NCBI RefSeq assembly: GCF_014805685.1
Contig: NC_060906.1
Location: forward strand, 9,520,346-9,584,345
DNA length: 64,000 nucleotides
Reading direction: 5' to 3'
Origin: Silurus meridionalis
Taxonomy: Eukaryota; Chordata; Actinopteri; Siluriformes; Siluridae
Of the stretch, positions 21,901 through 32,951 are shown piece by piece. A model generated the notes under the pieces. That model was not told where the DNA came from. It did not search any database and saw nothing but the letters and a program-made list of their open reading frames with translations. The first letter of the stretch is position 1; each line of letters opens with the position of its first letter. The translations under genes were made by a program, and so were the position numbers.

Positions 21901-24580
21901 CACGTGCTTTGTTTTGACACGTGATACTGCATGCTGTACCTCATTAACTGGCCAAAAAAAACCAATATACAATAATTTAACTTTAGTTAATGTTACAAAG
22001 GGAATCTTACTTTAAAGCGTTATCGTTTCACATAAATTAAAACAGTCATGCTTAAAATGCCCATCTTTTAATGTCTACACAATGTCCAGAGCATTCAAAT
22101 TACATTTATTTTTGGTTCTGTGATAAAAGTTCAGTACATAGTTCAATCCAACTAGCAATGGTTATCAATAAAATCCACCCGGTCAATCTCTAATAGTTAT
22201 TGACTAACGTGCATACTTATAAATCTTTTTTTTCTTGGTAGTGATGTGAATTTCTATATAAAAATCTCTCCACTTGTTCTAGAAGATGTTAAATACAAAG
22301 CAAAGCAAACTCACCTGAGATGTAATATATTAGGCACAATGCACTTGTGTGGAACTTTAACTATTTTAGGAATCCCTGTCGTTCCAGATGTGTGCAGAAC
22401 GTACGCCAACTCTGCTGCCCGGTGTTCCTTTCCGAGATCGTCAGCACCGGGATTCAGCTTTTCCTCTTGCTCTGAATTTAATGTCCGGTTATCTTCCGAC
22501 GGCTGTCCTGCACTTGCTTCAGACGACATCCTGGTATTTTTGTCAAGCTTTACTAAAGTAAGCTCATGGGCTGACAAGACTGCAGACACTTCAAATGACA
22601 GAAAATCAGAGAAGGCACTTTGGAATTGCTAAAAAAAAAAAGGAAGAAAAGCCTTAAAATTGTGGACATTAAAAACATTACATAAGAGTGTTGATCTAAC
22701 TTTTATTTGAATGTTTTACCCAATGTCCAATATCCAATACATGTATTTTGTCTATATTAAGCACTCACATAAGCTACAGTACATGTTTTTGTTGCATCTT
22801 GTCCAAAGTTTAGCATTTGATAGCATTATATAAATGATGAGCTAATCCATAATACACAACACAGCTATTACACTACAGTAAAGGAGTTGCAGCGAGAACT
22901 GAGAGGTCATAAAAACGAAAAACCTCCCAAAAATAAGCACCAAGTCCCTTTTCATGTCCAACTGTATCCTGAACACCAAAAGCACTGAGAGCTTTAGAGA
23001 TCGCTCTCTTTCAGTCCACTTTAATAGAAGTGATGATGGTTTATATAAAGTCCCAATGAAGGACCTTGAAACCATTATTTAATGTGTCATAATTACATTT
23101 ACTGTAACAGAAATGTGGTACCTCCCCATTTTTATACTCAATAGTATACAATCAAGTGTTTTATATGTTAACAGTGGGACGCTTCAGTTTCTACGGAGCG
23201 TTCGATTAGAGAGAATGAAAAGCTCTCATGAAAACCTAAAATGCAGAATGATGTCATAAAAAACGTTGATCCCTATTATTCAATGAGAGAGTGTACATTT
23301 TGAATGCAGAAGTTTGTTAATTGTTTTAAAGCACACAAAGGCGTATAATTGATAATCCATTTAGATTTCATTGAAATGAATTGCATGTAAAAGGAAATCA
23401 CTCTAAATACATTTCATGGTAGTTTCCATGTAGTTAATTATGCTTCCAAATGCACTGTGAAATCATATGTCTAAAAAGAGACTGGGTACCTGCAGCAAAT
23501 TGCTCTGTATCAAGCAGAACTTCAAATGACATCTGTCCATTATTCTCATGGTAAGCCCAGGCGGTGAGACTGGATCCAGAGGAACATATGCAGAAGGCAC
23601 CTGCAGGACACTGACCAGTGAAATGACAGTGACTATATCAATAATGTGATATGGATGCAACAAGGAAACACAGGTCAGTATTGCTGTTGTTTTAAACCTC
23701 TACTATATGACAAAAAGTATGTAAACACCTGACCAATCACATTAATGTGTGCTTGTTGAACACCATATTCCAAATTTCGTTCCTGTTTCTTGCTTTTCAA
23801 AGCTTCACACATCTGGGGGAGCACTTTATAGATTTGTAAAGCATGTGTGATCATTCAGTCAAGAGCATTTGTGAGGTGTTTGGTAAAAAGATCTGGGGTT
23901 CAGTCGTTGGATTGAGGTCACACCACGTCTATATGGAGCTCGATTTGAGCACAGAGGACTTGTCATGCAAGAACATGACCTTTCAATGTAGAAAAATTAA
24001 ATAAATTTGGTCCATTCAGCGCTTACATCTTTGCAGCAACTGTCTACGGAAAGACCACAGTGTCTTAGCAGGTGTCTACATAATTTTGTTCATTGAAGAG
24101 ACAGTGATTGAATCTAAAACGTTAAAGAAGGTGATCTGGGGTACAGTAGTGGGACTGGGTCACATCATTGGCTATATGGAGCTCGTTATGTGCACAGGGT
24201 CAGTGTCATGCTGAAACATCAACTTGAAATGCAATTGATATCATTCAGTGCTTCCAACCTTTTTAGCAACAGTCTGGAGAAAGACCACGTCTTGGCAGGT
24301 GTCTGCTTTAAACATTTTTGTCTATATATATTCTATCAGACACACGTACATACCCAAAGATCCAGACCGGAAGGAGGATGCTCACATCGCAGAACACACC
24401 GATAGCCTGTTCTTTCTGTCCTACTGCTTCCTGCAGGTGTTTGCAGAGCTCGGTTCCTAAAGCCAGAAGCTCATCATAGGTCAGACGGGTGGCAGGCGCC
24501 GCGCCGGTGTCGAAAACGGCAGCAGTTTTAGCGCCGTGATTGGCAGCAGCCTCGAGCACCATCGTGTGCAAAGTCTTCAT
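12927..24580 (-). CDS. aasdh: AASDH, acyl-CoA synthetase family member 4 (AMP-binding, carrier-protein and PQQ-type propeller domains)
   Basis: Exons, 5' to 3' on the minus strand: 24580-24350, 23600-23490, 22628-22315, 21612-21420, 19729-19488, 19381-19275, 18671-18493, 18335-18047, 17405-17287, 16731-15900, 15233-15070, 14934-14809, 14127-13996, 13388-12927. All phases close, giving 1166 aa (human about 1098). The start MKTLHTMVLEAAANHG aligns with human MTLQELVHKAAS; earlier in-frame ATGs exist but have no counterpart. Domains: adenylation (YVLHTSGTTGIPKIV nucleotide-binding loop, NLYGTTEVS, MRATGDW), phosphopantetheine carrier (LSGGDSLQALRLF, Ser as attachment site), then PQQ-like blades (GSHSHRLQALDL, GSHDGHVYALE, GSHDSTVYCIN, ASTDGTLWILDG). 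The protein is linked to beta-alanine/2-aminoadipate-type acyl activation, but its vertebrate substrate is unsettled. Head-to-head with HJURP. Confidence 0.95.
13533..13922 (+). mobile_element. Tc1-type MITE with inverted ends in AASDH intron 13
   Basis: CAGGCATAACATTATGACAT at the left and GGTCATAATGTTATGCCTGA at the right are inverted copies. The interior keeps GGGCAACTGTAAGGATTTGA and other bits of the same transposase family as 10002-10480. Not coding. Confidence 0.7.
14274..14792 (+). mobile_element. Near-complete MITE of the ACACCTGACC family
   Basis: Starts near TATAGACAAATGTTTGTGAA and CACCTGACC and ends with GGTGTCACAATACTTTTGTC and CATATAGT, which is the inverted end. About 520 bp without coding capacity, in AASDH intron 12. 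It serves as the reference copy for the other fragments in the window. Confidence 0.75.
15465..15835 (+). mobile_element. Mariner transposase N-terminal fragment
   Basis: Translation MADNSVSACMEQSVVMNFLV, NDSVKPANIYRRLQAQYGNE and FEWCKCFKSG matches the DNA-binding half of mariner transposase (SETMAR type). It then runs into unrelated sequence before the DDD domain. Located in AASDH intron 10, opposite strand. Confidence 0.75.
15900..16731 (-). CDS. aasdh: AASDH carrier-domain exon
   Basis: The largest internal AASDH exon (832 nt). It opens QCLGLCDDRYIGDDAHFMLS and contains GGDSL, the 4'-phosphopantetheine attachment motif. It then runs through a poorly conserved linker, with SKRSRTD as a possible basic patch, into the first propeller repeats (CWSSDTGRCVDASPVLLVG, FIGSHSHRLQALDLRNGEVV). 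The linker is where length differs most from human. Confidence 0.92.
17544..17996 (+). mobile_element. MITE with AGAGGTCGACC ends, copy 1
   Basis: Begins AGAGGTCGACCAATTAATTG and ends CGTTCGACCTCTAA. The interior has CCATACCGATAGTTTTTCCG and the block AGGCGAATCACTGA. No reading frame. Further copies lie at 21716-22192 and 31462-32031 (inverted), and a scrap at about 16838-16915. Confidence 0.75.
19730..21419. other. AASDH intron 4, no recognised content
   Basis: Bounded by acceptor and donor of exons 5 and 4. AT-rich. The short open frames (for example 20872-21075) lack any familiar motif and start in intron. No clear transposon ends were recognised. Confidence 0.5.
21716..22192 (+). mobile_element. 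MITE with AGAGGTCGACC ends, copy 2
   Basis: AGAGGTCGACCGATTCATCA at the start, CCATACCGATAGTTTTTCCG and CTCTAGAGGCGAATCACTGA inside, CAATCTCTAAT at the end. In AASDH intron 3. Confidence 0.75.
23698..24325 (+). mobile_element. ACACCTGACC-family MITE with a partial second copy
   Basis: Left part TATGTAAACACCTGACCAAT through GTGTCTACATAATTTTGTTC (about 24095), then a repeat of the internal block (GGAGCTCGTTATGTGCACAG, about 24178) ending GTTTAAACATTTTTGTC-like sequence near 24320. Looks like a tandem or nested insertion in AASDH intron 1. Confidence 0.55.
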
Positions 24581-24850
24581 GATCACGCTGCTCTTTTCAT
24601 CCAGCGATATCAGATCTGTTCTATTTACAGCAGGAACCCAGGACATGAACGTGCACCCACTGCGTCGCGCGAAAATGACGTAGTGGTGCCGTGTCGTCCG
24701 GTCAGCCAATCGGGACAGACTATGATACACCGAGGGGAAATTTGAAAAATGTTCAGCGGTTGATGTTAAACTGCTTCAGAAAACTCGCGGGTTGGGAAAA
24801 TAATTCCTTTAATTTCTCTCGGTTTTTTTTTTATATTTTATCCTGAGAAA
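24581..24850. promoter_or_regulatory. Bidirectional AASDH/HJURP promoter
   Basis: 270 bp separate the two start codons and part of this is 5'UTR. Motifs seen: GCGCGAAA at 24667-24674 (E2F-type), TGACGTA at 24676-24682 (CRE half), CCAAT at 24716-24720 (NF-Y-type) and TTTGAA at 24741-24746 (CHR-type), the last two about 20-25 bp apart. CpG density is locally high at 24490-24720. NF-Y plus CHR is a known arrangement for G2/M genes. Use here is inferred from sequence alone. Confidence 0.6.
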
Positions 24851-25107
24851 ATGGAAGGCGTGATTGTAGAACAGTTAAAGAAAAGCGATGAAACCTTCAG
24901 GAACACGATGGAGCGGATTTTTCATCAGGTGAACGGCTTTTCTCCTGCTAACGTTAGCTAGCAAGTTACTAGCCCTGATTTTGAATTGTGTCCAATAAAA
25001 ATGTATAATATTTTTCAGTATTCCAATATAATGATCCAGGACCGGAGCTGTGTCTGAAAACAATGACCTTCACATCTAGGAAAGGTGAGGATATATTTTT
25101 AATACTG

Positions 25108-25141
<34 letters not shown>

Positions 25142-28100
25142 GTGCTGGTAAAATCGGCATAAAAGTTAACGATGTGATGCGACGATTCAAAGTGTGCATC
25201 AGAGGTTTAATCATATTTGCATTAGTAAAATGTAATTTATTTATATCTAATTATTAGTAGATGCGTGAATATGACGTATCACTCTGAGAGTCACACTGAA
25301 TACAGATTAACATGACAGAGGTAGAGCTGCATCTTCCTGGAGACACAACAGGAACATGTCTGGTTTTATTTCAGCTTTTCCTTTTTTTTGCACTACAAAT
25401 TGCCATGTGTTAGAAGTCAGAAAGCACTTAAGTAAATGTATGATTTACTGTCGGTCTGAACCAAAGTAATAAAAGTGAGCTATCTGTACCATATTTAATT
25501 GCATAACATCATATTGTTTCCATTGAATCGCATTGTGTTGAATCGAATCGAAATCAGGTCACACTACATCGTAGCTGCTTTATATGTACATTTTATTGCC
25601 AAAGGTTTGCTGGCGCATGGCCATAAGTATGGTATGTGCTTTTTGAGCGTTGCATTTCGCATTTAATCACAATTTGCTCTTATAATTCCCACCACTGATT
25701 CTGGAGTGTGCTTGTGGACAGTTGTGTTCATCAGTCACAATGGTGTTCAGAAAGGCAGGTAGTGATGTAGATGAGGTGAGGAGGCCTGGGGTGCAGTCAG
25801 CATTCCAATTCTTCCCAAAGGTGTTCAGTAGGGATGAGATCAGAGCTCTTTAGCAGGTCACTCAAGATCTTCCTATCCAAACTTTGTAAAGCAGATCTTC
25901 AAAGAGCTCACTTTGTGCACAGGGGCATTGTCATGCTGGAACAGTTTTTGGGTTTCCAAGTTCAAGTGAACACAATTTTATTATAGCGCATCTAAAGACG
26001 TCCTGTACGATTGTGTGCCTCCAGCTTTGTGGTAACAGTTTGGAGGAAAAACACAGATGGCAGGAAGGGTCAGGTGTCCCAAAGCTTTTGTCCATATAAT
26101 ATATTTTTGGCTATCGTTGGCTCTGGATCTTTGCATATTGAAAGAAAGAAAGGGAAGAGACCATAAAAGCCCTATAATTAATGCATTGTTTTTGACCTGT
26201 TTACACTACTGTATGGCCAGATGAAAGTAAACACCTGATTGTTACACCCAAGTGAAAGCCTTATACGCAAAGTTGAAAACCTACAGTTGTATCGAATGTA
26301 CAGTTGTATAGAATGTATTTTACCCTTTTTGCATTATTATGTGTTTGTCATGTTTTACAATTCAATATATTTAAAGCAGGTGATTAAATGACCTTGTCCA
26401 TCACTGGCCATTTTTCAGATGAACTACAACACTGACTGTTGTTAAATAATGCTCTTGTGGCTGAATAAACAAACACTGCTCCAGCCAAATCTCCAAAATC
26501 TATTCCCAGACAGACTTGGGTGTCCACATACTTTTGCCAACGTTCCTCCTGGTTTGGGCTTTTTCTTCAGGTTTCCTTTTTCAGTCCTTAAGGGTGCATT
26601 GTAGGCGTTATATTGGCATTTCTAAAATGTCTGTAATGTGTGCATGGTTTGCAGGTGATTTTCCCGACCTTGTGCCCAGAGCTCCAATGCATACTTGTGC
26701 AATATAAGCAGTATATAAGATGGATAGATGGATATTCTGCTGTGAAAGAAATTGGAAGATAGCAGTGGTGCAAATGATTGACGATTCATGAATCATTCTA
26801 GCACGTACAGATTTGATTAATAAGCCGTATACAGTAATCCCCTGCTTTGCCCCAAAGAGGTCGGGGTGTACATTGTTTTTGTGAAGAGGGCGGAGTCAGA
26901 GGGTATGTATATTCATAGCTAAGTCTGTATTTCACTGCAGGTTCCATACCTTTGGACAGCGCTGCGGCAAAAAAAGAGATGCGGGACTTAAAGGTAAGAA
27001 GAAAACAGCAGAGATTAAAAGCAAATATAAACCATAATTGTTTATTTTAGTAACACGTTTTAAAACGTGTAACTAAAATAAACAATGCTGTTGTTTTGGA
27101 GATACTCTGACCCAGTTGTCAAACTCGCTCAAATCCTTACGCTCGCCCATTTTTCCTGCTTCTAACACGTCAACTTTGAGGACAAAATGTTCACTTGCTG
27201 CTTAATAAATAACTCACAATAACAGGTGCCATGATGAAGAGATAATCAGTGTTACTCACTTCACCGCTCCGTATTTTATATTTATTTGAACATTCTCTGC
27301 ACAATGACAGTTTAATCTAATAAACCAGTTAACAAAGAATTGTTTATAAAAATAACTTTTTAATTATTATTTATTTATTTTTAACTTGACACAAAACTTA
27401 ATTTACCATTTCCTTGTACGTTTCCTTACATGTGCACATTGTTCTTGCAGAATCGTCTCAATGAGCAGCCACTGCAGGGTAGGAAACATTTTATTTGGCA
27501 CTGTTTTTCTGCATACTTGTAATTCATTTATTTTTCTACTTCACTTTCCATTTACAGCCTCTGTATTCCCCTTTTTGATCTAGGGTTGGCTAGAGCTCAG
27601 GAAGAACACACCATTTTAGATCAAGATGCACATCCATCTTTGTGCCAGGTGGCGTCTTATTTTAAATAATACACTTTTCGTGATATAGGGGTTGTGCCAA
27701 CCTCTGTTTTGATTTTACAGTAAGATAAAAAATGACCTGTAAATTACAAAGACTGTTTACATAAATTAATTTTATTAGGCACTTCTTTGTCCTTATTCAG
27801 ATGGATGAGACAATGGCTGATCTTGACCGTTCCAGTCAGATGGAAACCGGCAACAGCCTTTGTAAGAACTCGCTATTGCAGCTTATACGCACACTCGAAC
27901 GCTTTAGATATGTTGCATCGAAAACCCTGAATACAACCCTAAAGTATGTTGTCTCAAACACAGGGTGTGGTTCGGAGACGTCCCAGCTTTCTCTGAACTC
28001 ACTGAGCACCTCTCAGGGCTGCATGCGGAAGGAGGCTTCTCAGCCCGAGGAAGAGGACCACGAACTAGAGAAAACGCTAAGCAGCCATGGTAGCACCCTT

Positions 28101-31100
28101 CTGGATGTCTATCCCAGCATGTTGAACCAGATTGGCAAAGCGTACCAGCGTCAGCACGTGACCGACGTGGCTAGCGCGGTCTTGCGCAGGTATCGTCACA
28201 GACGTTTGCAGTCTTTCCTAAAGCAGAACCGCAATCACGACTGTAATAATTCGTTAAACACGACGAAAGAGAGCTCACTGGCTGTCGCCAAACCACCCCG
28301 TAAAAACATCACAAACCAGCAGAAAAACAAGTTCAATTATAAGGAGTCTTTACCACAGATAAAAAGCAAGCAGGACTTCTCACCATTTAAGAGAATCAGC
28401 AATACACCATCAGGATCCACTGCTTTCTTCTATTCACCGAGAAGAGATGATGTCGCGAGAACGTCAGAAGTGGAACACGGGTCCCGTTGGACAGGTCAGC
28501 GCTCAAACGGCGAGTCACCACATCGACCCATCCGTGTCCTGGACCTTTCAACGCCTCCGTCTTCCTCCTCGCGTTCTCCGTCACCGGATCTCAACCAGAC
28601 CTACGTTGTTAAACCTGTTCCTTTGCCAAGATCCCAAGTGGTTCCACCCTCGTCTGTTTGTGGCTCAACATGGTCACCATTAAAAATGGCCAGAATTTTA
28701 TCACATGCAAGCCAAGGAGGAAGCTCTGTCCATAGCTCACCCTCCCTCTATCATTCAGGCCTGCGCAAAGACCACAATCATTCTATCACTGCCTCCCCAC
28801 AGAGGGCTCTCAGTAGTCATGTTTCTCAGCTCAGGAGCCCTCTAAAAGCCAGAATTCCTAGCCTGGATCACAACCAGCAAACCTCCTTATCTTCTCTCAA
28901 TCCTGTGATTCATACGTCCGAGATGCACCGATCTCCTTACAAAGCTCAGAGATCATTCTCTCCGCACCATCAGGAGACGGTGAAGCATCAGCCATCTTAC
29001 TCCCGCCGCTTTTCCCCATCGACTTTCATCCCAAAGATGCCCAGCGCGCAGATCGATGCAGAGTTCATGAGGCTTTACCATCATTTTATCTGCCGCAGCA
29101 CAAACCCTACTTCATCCTGTCACATGTGCAAGATGCGATCAGTTGCCCAAAGTCCTGCCATGTCTTCCAAGAGCATGTCCGCACTCTCTCTAACGCCTGT
29201 TCGCCGCCAGAAGAGACATCGCGAGCCCGAGGTCGTCGAGTTGCTGCGGTTCAAGCGTTTCCGTGAGAGCTGCTCCCCATGCCGGACCACCCAGTTCTGG
29301 CCAAAGCAGCAGCCCCAGCAGCAGGAGGTGAACAGACATGTGAAAACTCCAACCATGGAGCCCAGTGATGACAAATACACCTGGAACCGAGCTCTTCTCT
29401 TACAGTGTCCTAGCCCGGGATTTCTCAATGCCATAAGGCAGCATAAGAGCCATGCATCAGGAAGTGGCAGAAAAGGACCAGGCTCCAGACTGGACCTGAA
29501 TACTACTCAATACTACTCCCCATCTTGGGTAAGTAATGTGTAGTGATACATTATGTATCATCTAACACTGGCTATTGAAGTAACTTGTTTCATTTTTCTT
29601 CTCTCTGCAGAGAGATTCAGTGAGATATAGAGGTGATGGAGAGAATTTCGAAAGTAAGTAACTGGACACTGGCCATTTCATTTCATGATTTTTGGCGTTG
29701 ACTTCTTGATTCAGGCTCTGGAATCAAACATTGTGGAATTTGGACACTTTTTAGGGAACCAAAAGTAATAAATAAATAAACGTAATCCTAAATGAAGCTG
29801 TTAATGTCATATGGTTGTCAATCCATTGCATTCTATGATTCCTGGGAAACAAGTTTTAGCATTTTCTGCCTTTAATTATAGAAACTTCAATTAAGTTCAA
29901 TTCCTGGCAAAAAAAATTACCGTAATAAAATCTTCAGAACTTTTCACAGGAGGCTAGTAATTATAGATGCCAGGTTTAAATGAAAGTCGTTTTTAACTTG
30001 TATGACAAACGTTCTCCATTTTTTATTTATTTTTTAATTTTTTAATTTTTTTAATTAAGGTCAAAGAAAGTCGGCTTCTACACAACTTTTATAACTAAAC
30101 GAAACGATTTGCATGCCTATTTTACTATTAAGCCAATTCCTATCTACTGGTTGGCACAAACTTGCTACGCAATAGTTGAAAGCTATTTTGTTTTCCCTGA
30201 GACAAAAAAAAACAAGCAACTGCATCACTTTAAACAGCTGCTCCTGCTGCCATACAGGGCAGGTCTTCCACATACATAAGCTCACAGACATCCAGTAAAG
30301 TCTACTGTAGTTTGTTTTGTACCCCTGCTACGGATGGTTGTGGCATCGTCCGGATTTGAACTTGCATTCAGGATAATAGGGCTAAAATATTCTGAATATG
30401 AATGACTTTAATACTAAGAAATGTTTTGCTTATTATAACTATATTAAACCCTAATTCATAGTTTTTATGCATAAGTGTAGTTTAAAAATGCCAACATTTG
30501 ACACCGTATTTCATTATCGATTATTGCTGATTTTATCAATGAATTGTTGCAGCCCTAGTTTTAATATCACTTCTGATATGTAACATGGGATGGGATTTGC
30601 AGGAGTCTAAATGGGTGTAGATCAAAGGTACTGCTCTAGAACCTCAGAGGGGTATGCAAACGAAATTCTGAAATATAATTTCATAAATTTAATTATACCA
30701 CAATTCTTAATTCAAACCGAGCATGTATTTCTCAAAAGCAAAGAATAAACGTGTGCTCCCTCTAGTGTATAAACAGCAAAGTGGCAGTGCGATAAAAGGT
30801 CAAATCCATGACATCCAATCGAATTACCTACCATGTGTTGATCAAGTGCACCTTATTGCTGCACGTTATTTAAGGGTACCGAAGCAAAGTTAATGAAACA
30901 ACGGTTACATACACGGTGTTCTATATGCCAAAATCATTCTGCATGAAACCAGCATTTCTGCACAGACATTTAGAAACAAAGCATGCTTCTTAATCTCAAC
31001 CGTGGTTAATTTTTTTTCCAGAACACAATTAAGACAACTCGGGAGTAGTAAGTCACTTATAACGTCTTTAGAAATCCTTATTCCGAAACCCTTTAATAGA

Positions 31101-32409
31101 AAGGGCCTGCAAGCATCTTATCATTCTCTGTGGTTCAGCTGAACATCCCGTCAAGCGCATCCATCTCATGAAATGGCGAATCCTTTATCTTAAATATAAT
31201 CTAGAAATTGATGTACATGTATACAAATGTTTGATTAAAGTTAATTTCACAAAGTTAAATGTGTTTCATGTGCACGTTGATGATATTTTGTGATCTAGCT
31301 TAAGTGTGAGAGAGGGGGTACACCACTGGAAAACGTTTGGCAAACACTGGCCTCGATACTCTACATATGTGAAGGAATATGTCAAGAGCTTTTTAAACTA
31401 ATGCACAAAAACATTTGCCTGTATATTTTTTTGTCTATATGCTTACCTACTGTGTAACATTAGAGGTCAACCGACGTAGTGGATTTTACTGATACTGATA
31501 GCTAGTTTGGATCGTACTTCCTGATAACTGATTAAATCATTTTTTAAATGGATACTGGTTAAAAAAAAACATACACCATGTAAAAAGTACTAAACTTAAT
31601 TACATTTATTTTAATGTTTTATTTTTGTAATAAACATTTACATTGAGAAATGGCCATTTTAAACATGGCTGTTTGGATTTATGTGAAAAGATAAAGCTTT
31701 AAAATAAGATACCATTTGTAATATTAGCTGAAGTTAATAAATGCTTGAGTATTGTTTGTTAATTTAAACATTTACCAATTTATTTATATATATTTTTTAG
31801 TTAGGTTTCATTTTATCTGTTAACTTTAGTTTATGCACTATAAATTAACATGATTGAGGTACAGCGTGCAGTCTCATGTTTCAAAACAAGGTAAAAGCTA
31901 AGGTGATTCGCCTCTAGAGGCCGCTCTCTTTTAACCAGTATCCAGACGCAACCCGGAAAAACTAACGTATAGATTTCAGCAATCAACTATCGGTGCCCAT
32001 TAATCCGCAAAACATGAATCGGTCGACCTTTATCAAACATGTATAAGAGAAAGCAGCTTTTAGCATAATGGACAATGTTCAATTTGATTATATAAAGTGT
32101 CAAGCCACAGAACTAGGAAGTTGTAATATACAGACTGCAATGTCTACATTTTGTTACATCACACAGGATAACCCTGCTTACTTATATTGTTTGTATCTAC
32201 AGCCAGGTCACCAATGAGGTCCTGGGATGAAAGTGGTCCTTCAGCCTCCCCAAGGTAAAGGCCCACACAGTTCACACCGTTTTCTGCAGTGTTTCCTTAT
32301 GACTGATTTGATTTCATATTACTCCATGTCTAACTGCACAAGGACATTTTTTCCCCCTTCTTCTTTCAGGATGTCAAGAAGGCGACTTCTGTATGGCCCT
32401 GTCCAGTGA
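24851..32409 (+). CDS. hjurp: HJURP-like CENP-A chaperone (Scm3/HJURP family)
   Basis: HJURP deposits the centromeric histone CENP-A. Exons: 24851-24928, 25019-25084, 26941-26993, 27451-27478, 27584-27648, 27801-29528, 29611-29653, 32203-32254, 32370-32409 (TGA). About 717 aa. N-terminal Scm3-like region: LKKSDETFRNTMERIFHQ then YNDPGPELCLKTMTF, matching human LRASRRRFQRRMQRLIEKYN and the TLTYETPQG strand. Middle region: LLDVYPSMLNQIGKAYQRQ followed by LRRYRHRRLQSFLKQ, matching human DLYAGMLHSMSRLL and its Arg-rich continuation. Near the C-terminus EFMRLYHHFIC resembles the human FDQLHREYC repeat. The rest is Ser/Pro-rich and basic. Exons 1 and 2 do not join in frame with canonical sites (one base short). 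The identification rests on three ordered motif matches, not on a search. Confidence 0.78.
25100..25140. repeat. (TG)n microsatellite in HJURP intron 2
   Basis: About 15 TG units, 20 bp after the exon 2 donor. Confidence 0.85.
25596..26102 (+). mobile_element. ACACCTGACC-family MITE in HJURP intron 2
   Basis: Shares with 14274-14792 the blocks CTGGAGTGTGCTTGTGGACA, AGGTAGTGATGTAGATGA, GGTGTTCAGTAGGGATGAGA, and the end TCAGGTGTCCCAAAGCTTTT then GTCCATATA. Confidence 0.7.
26208..26540 (+). mobile_element. Second, more diverged MITE of the same family
   Basis: GGCCAGATGAAAGTAAACAC then CTGATTG at the left, GGGTGTCCACATACTTTTGC at the right. The interior is shortened and altered. Confidence 0.5.
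27801..29528 (+). CDS. hjurp: HJURP main exon (576 codons)
   Basis: A long exon in phase 0 from acceptor TTATTCAG to donor TTGG|GTAAGTAA, uninterrupted. Residues about 99-145 of the exon carry the conserved middle block (LLDVYPSMLNQ and the basic helix YRHRRLQSFLKQ, 28095-28235). 28500-29040 is low-complexity Ser/Pro/His-rich sequence with many S-P pairs (for example SSSSRSPSPDL), suiting cyclin-dependent kinase phosphorylation. At 29055-29099 is AEFMRLYHHFICRS, the HJURP_C-like motif, followed by CHMC and the basic VRRQKRHREPEVVELLRFKR. Codon use is normal and no transposon homology is visible. Confidence 0.85.
29654..32202. other. HJURP intron 7 with a MITE
   Basis: A 2.5-kb AT-rich intron. 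It contains the inverted AGAGGTCGACC-family copy at 31462-32031. The rest (29654-31460) shows no reading frame or repeat end that I recognise. Confidence 0.6.
31462..32031 (-). mobile_element. MITE with AGAGGTCGACC ends, copy 3 (inverted)
   Basis: Left end TAGAGGTCAACCGACGTAGT and right end CATGAATCGGTCGACCTTTA; internal GATTCGCCTCTAGAGGCCGC and ACCCGGAAAAACTAACGTAT are the reverse of copies 1 and 2. Confidence 0.75.
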
Positions 32410-32709
32410 TGAGATCTTCCCTGTTTGCTTCTCACTGTTTGTAGAAGCCATTACTTTGTGTTTTTACCAGTACTACACTCTCAGTAACATGTTCTAAATA
32501 GAAATGTTGCATTCATGAGGTTCCGAGTGTGCACATCCTTTCTCTTTTATATTTTATAATGTGTTTTATAGTCTTCGCATTTGTATTTTCTAGTTCATTA
32601 TATTCAACCAGGATAAAACCTATAGAAGAAAGAGCTTCTCATAAGACAGCATTGATTTATCTATTATTTTTGATCACTGTAGTAGTCCTGTCACTTTTCA
32701 CTCAAATAC

Positions 32710-32715
32710 AATAAA
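32710..32715 (+). terminator. hjurp: HJURP polyadenylation signal AATAAA
   Basis: AATAAA about 300 bases after the HJURP stop, with a second copy near 32726. No other gene on this strand ends here. Confidence 0.55.
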
Positions 32716-32940
32716 CTCGAAAATATAAATAAAACTAACCACAGGACAGTGCTTTTAAGAATTACTTTTAAATGAAAATCCTTCTAAAAACTTGTATAAT
32801 CGAAATGAACAAATGCATTCACATGAATTTTTTTATGTTTTATCTACAATAAATAGTTTTGTGTTCATTGTACCTGATTTTAATAAATAAGTTTACCTTC
32901 TAGATCGGGACAGTCTGTTTTATTGGAAAATGCTTGTTTT

Positions 32941-32951
32941 TTTATTTTATT
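32941..32951 (-). terminator. ppat: Candidate PPAT polyadenylation signals
   Basis: The plus strand TTTATTTTATT supplies two overlapping AATAAA hexamers on the minus strand, about 525 bases beyond the PPAT stop, with another at 32919-32924. Which is used is unknown. The interval 32410-33474 otherwise holds only the two facing 3'UTRs. Confidence 0.45.

Noticed and set aside
24308..24730. Upstream in-frame ATGs of AASDH (starting MYHSLSRL)
   Set aside because: The segment before MKTLHTMVLEAA has no counterpart in the human protein and overlaps the promoter motifs.
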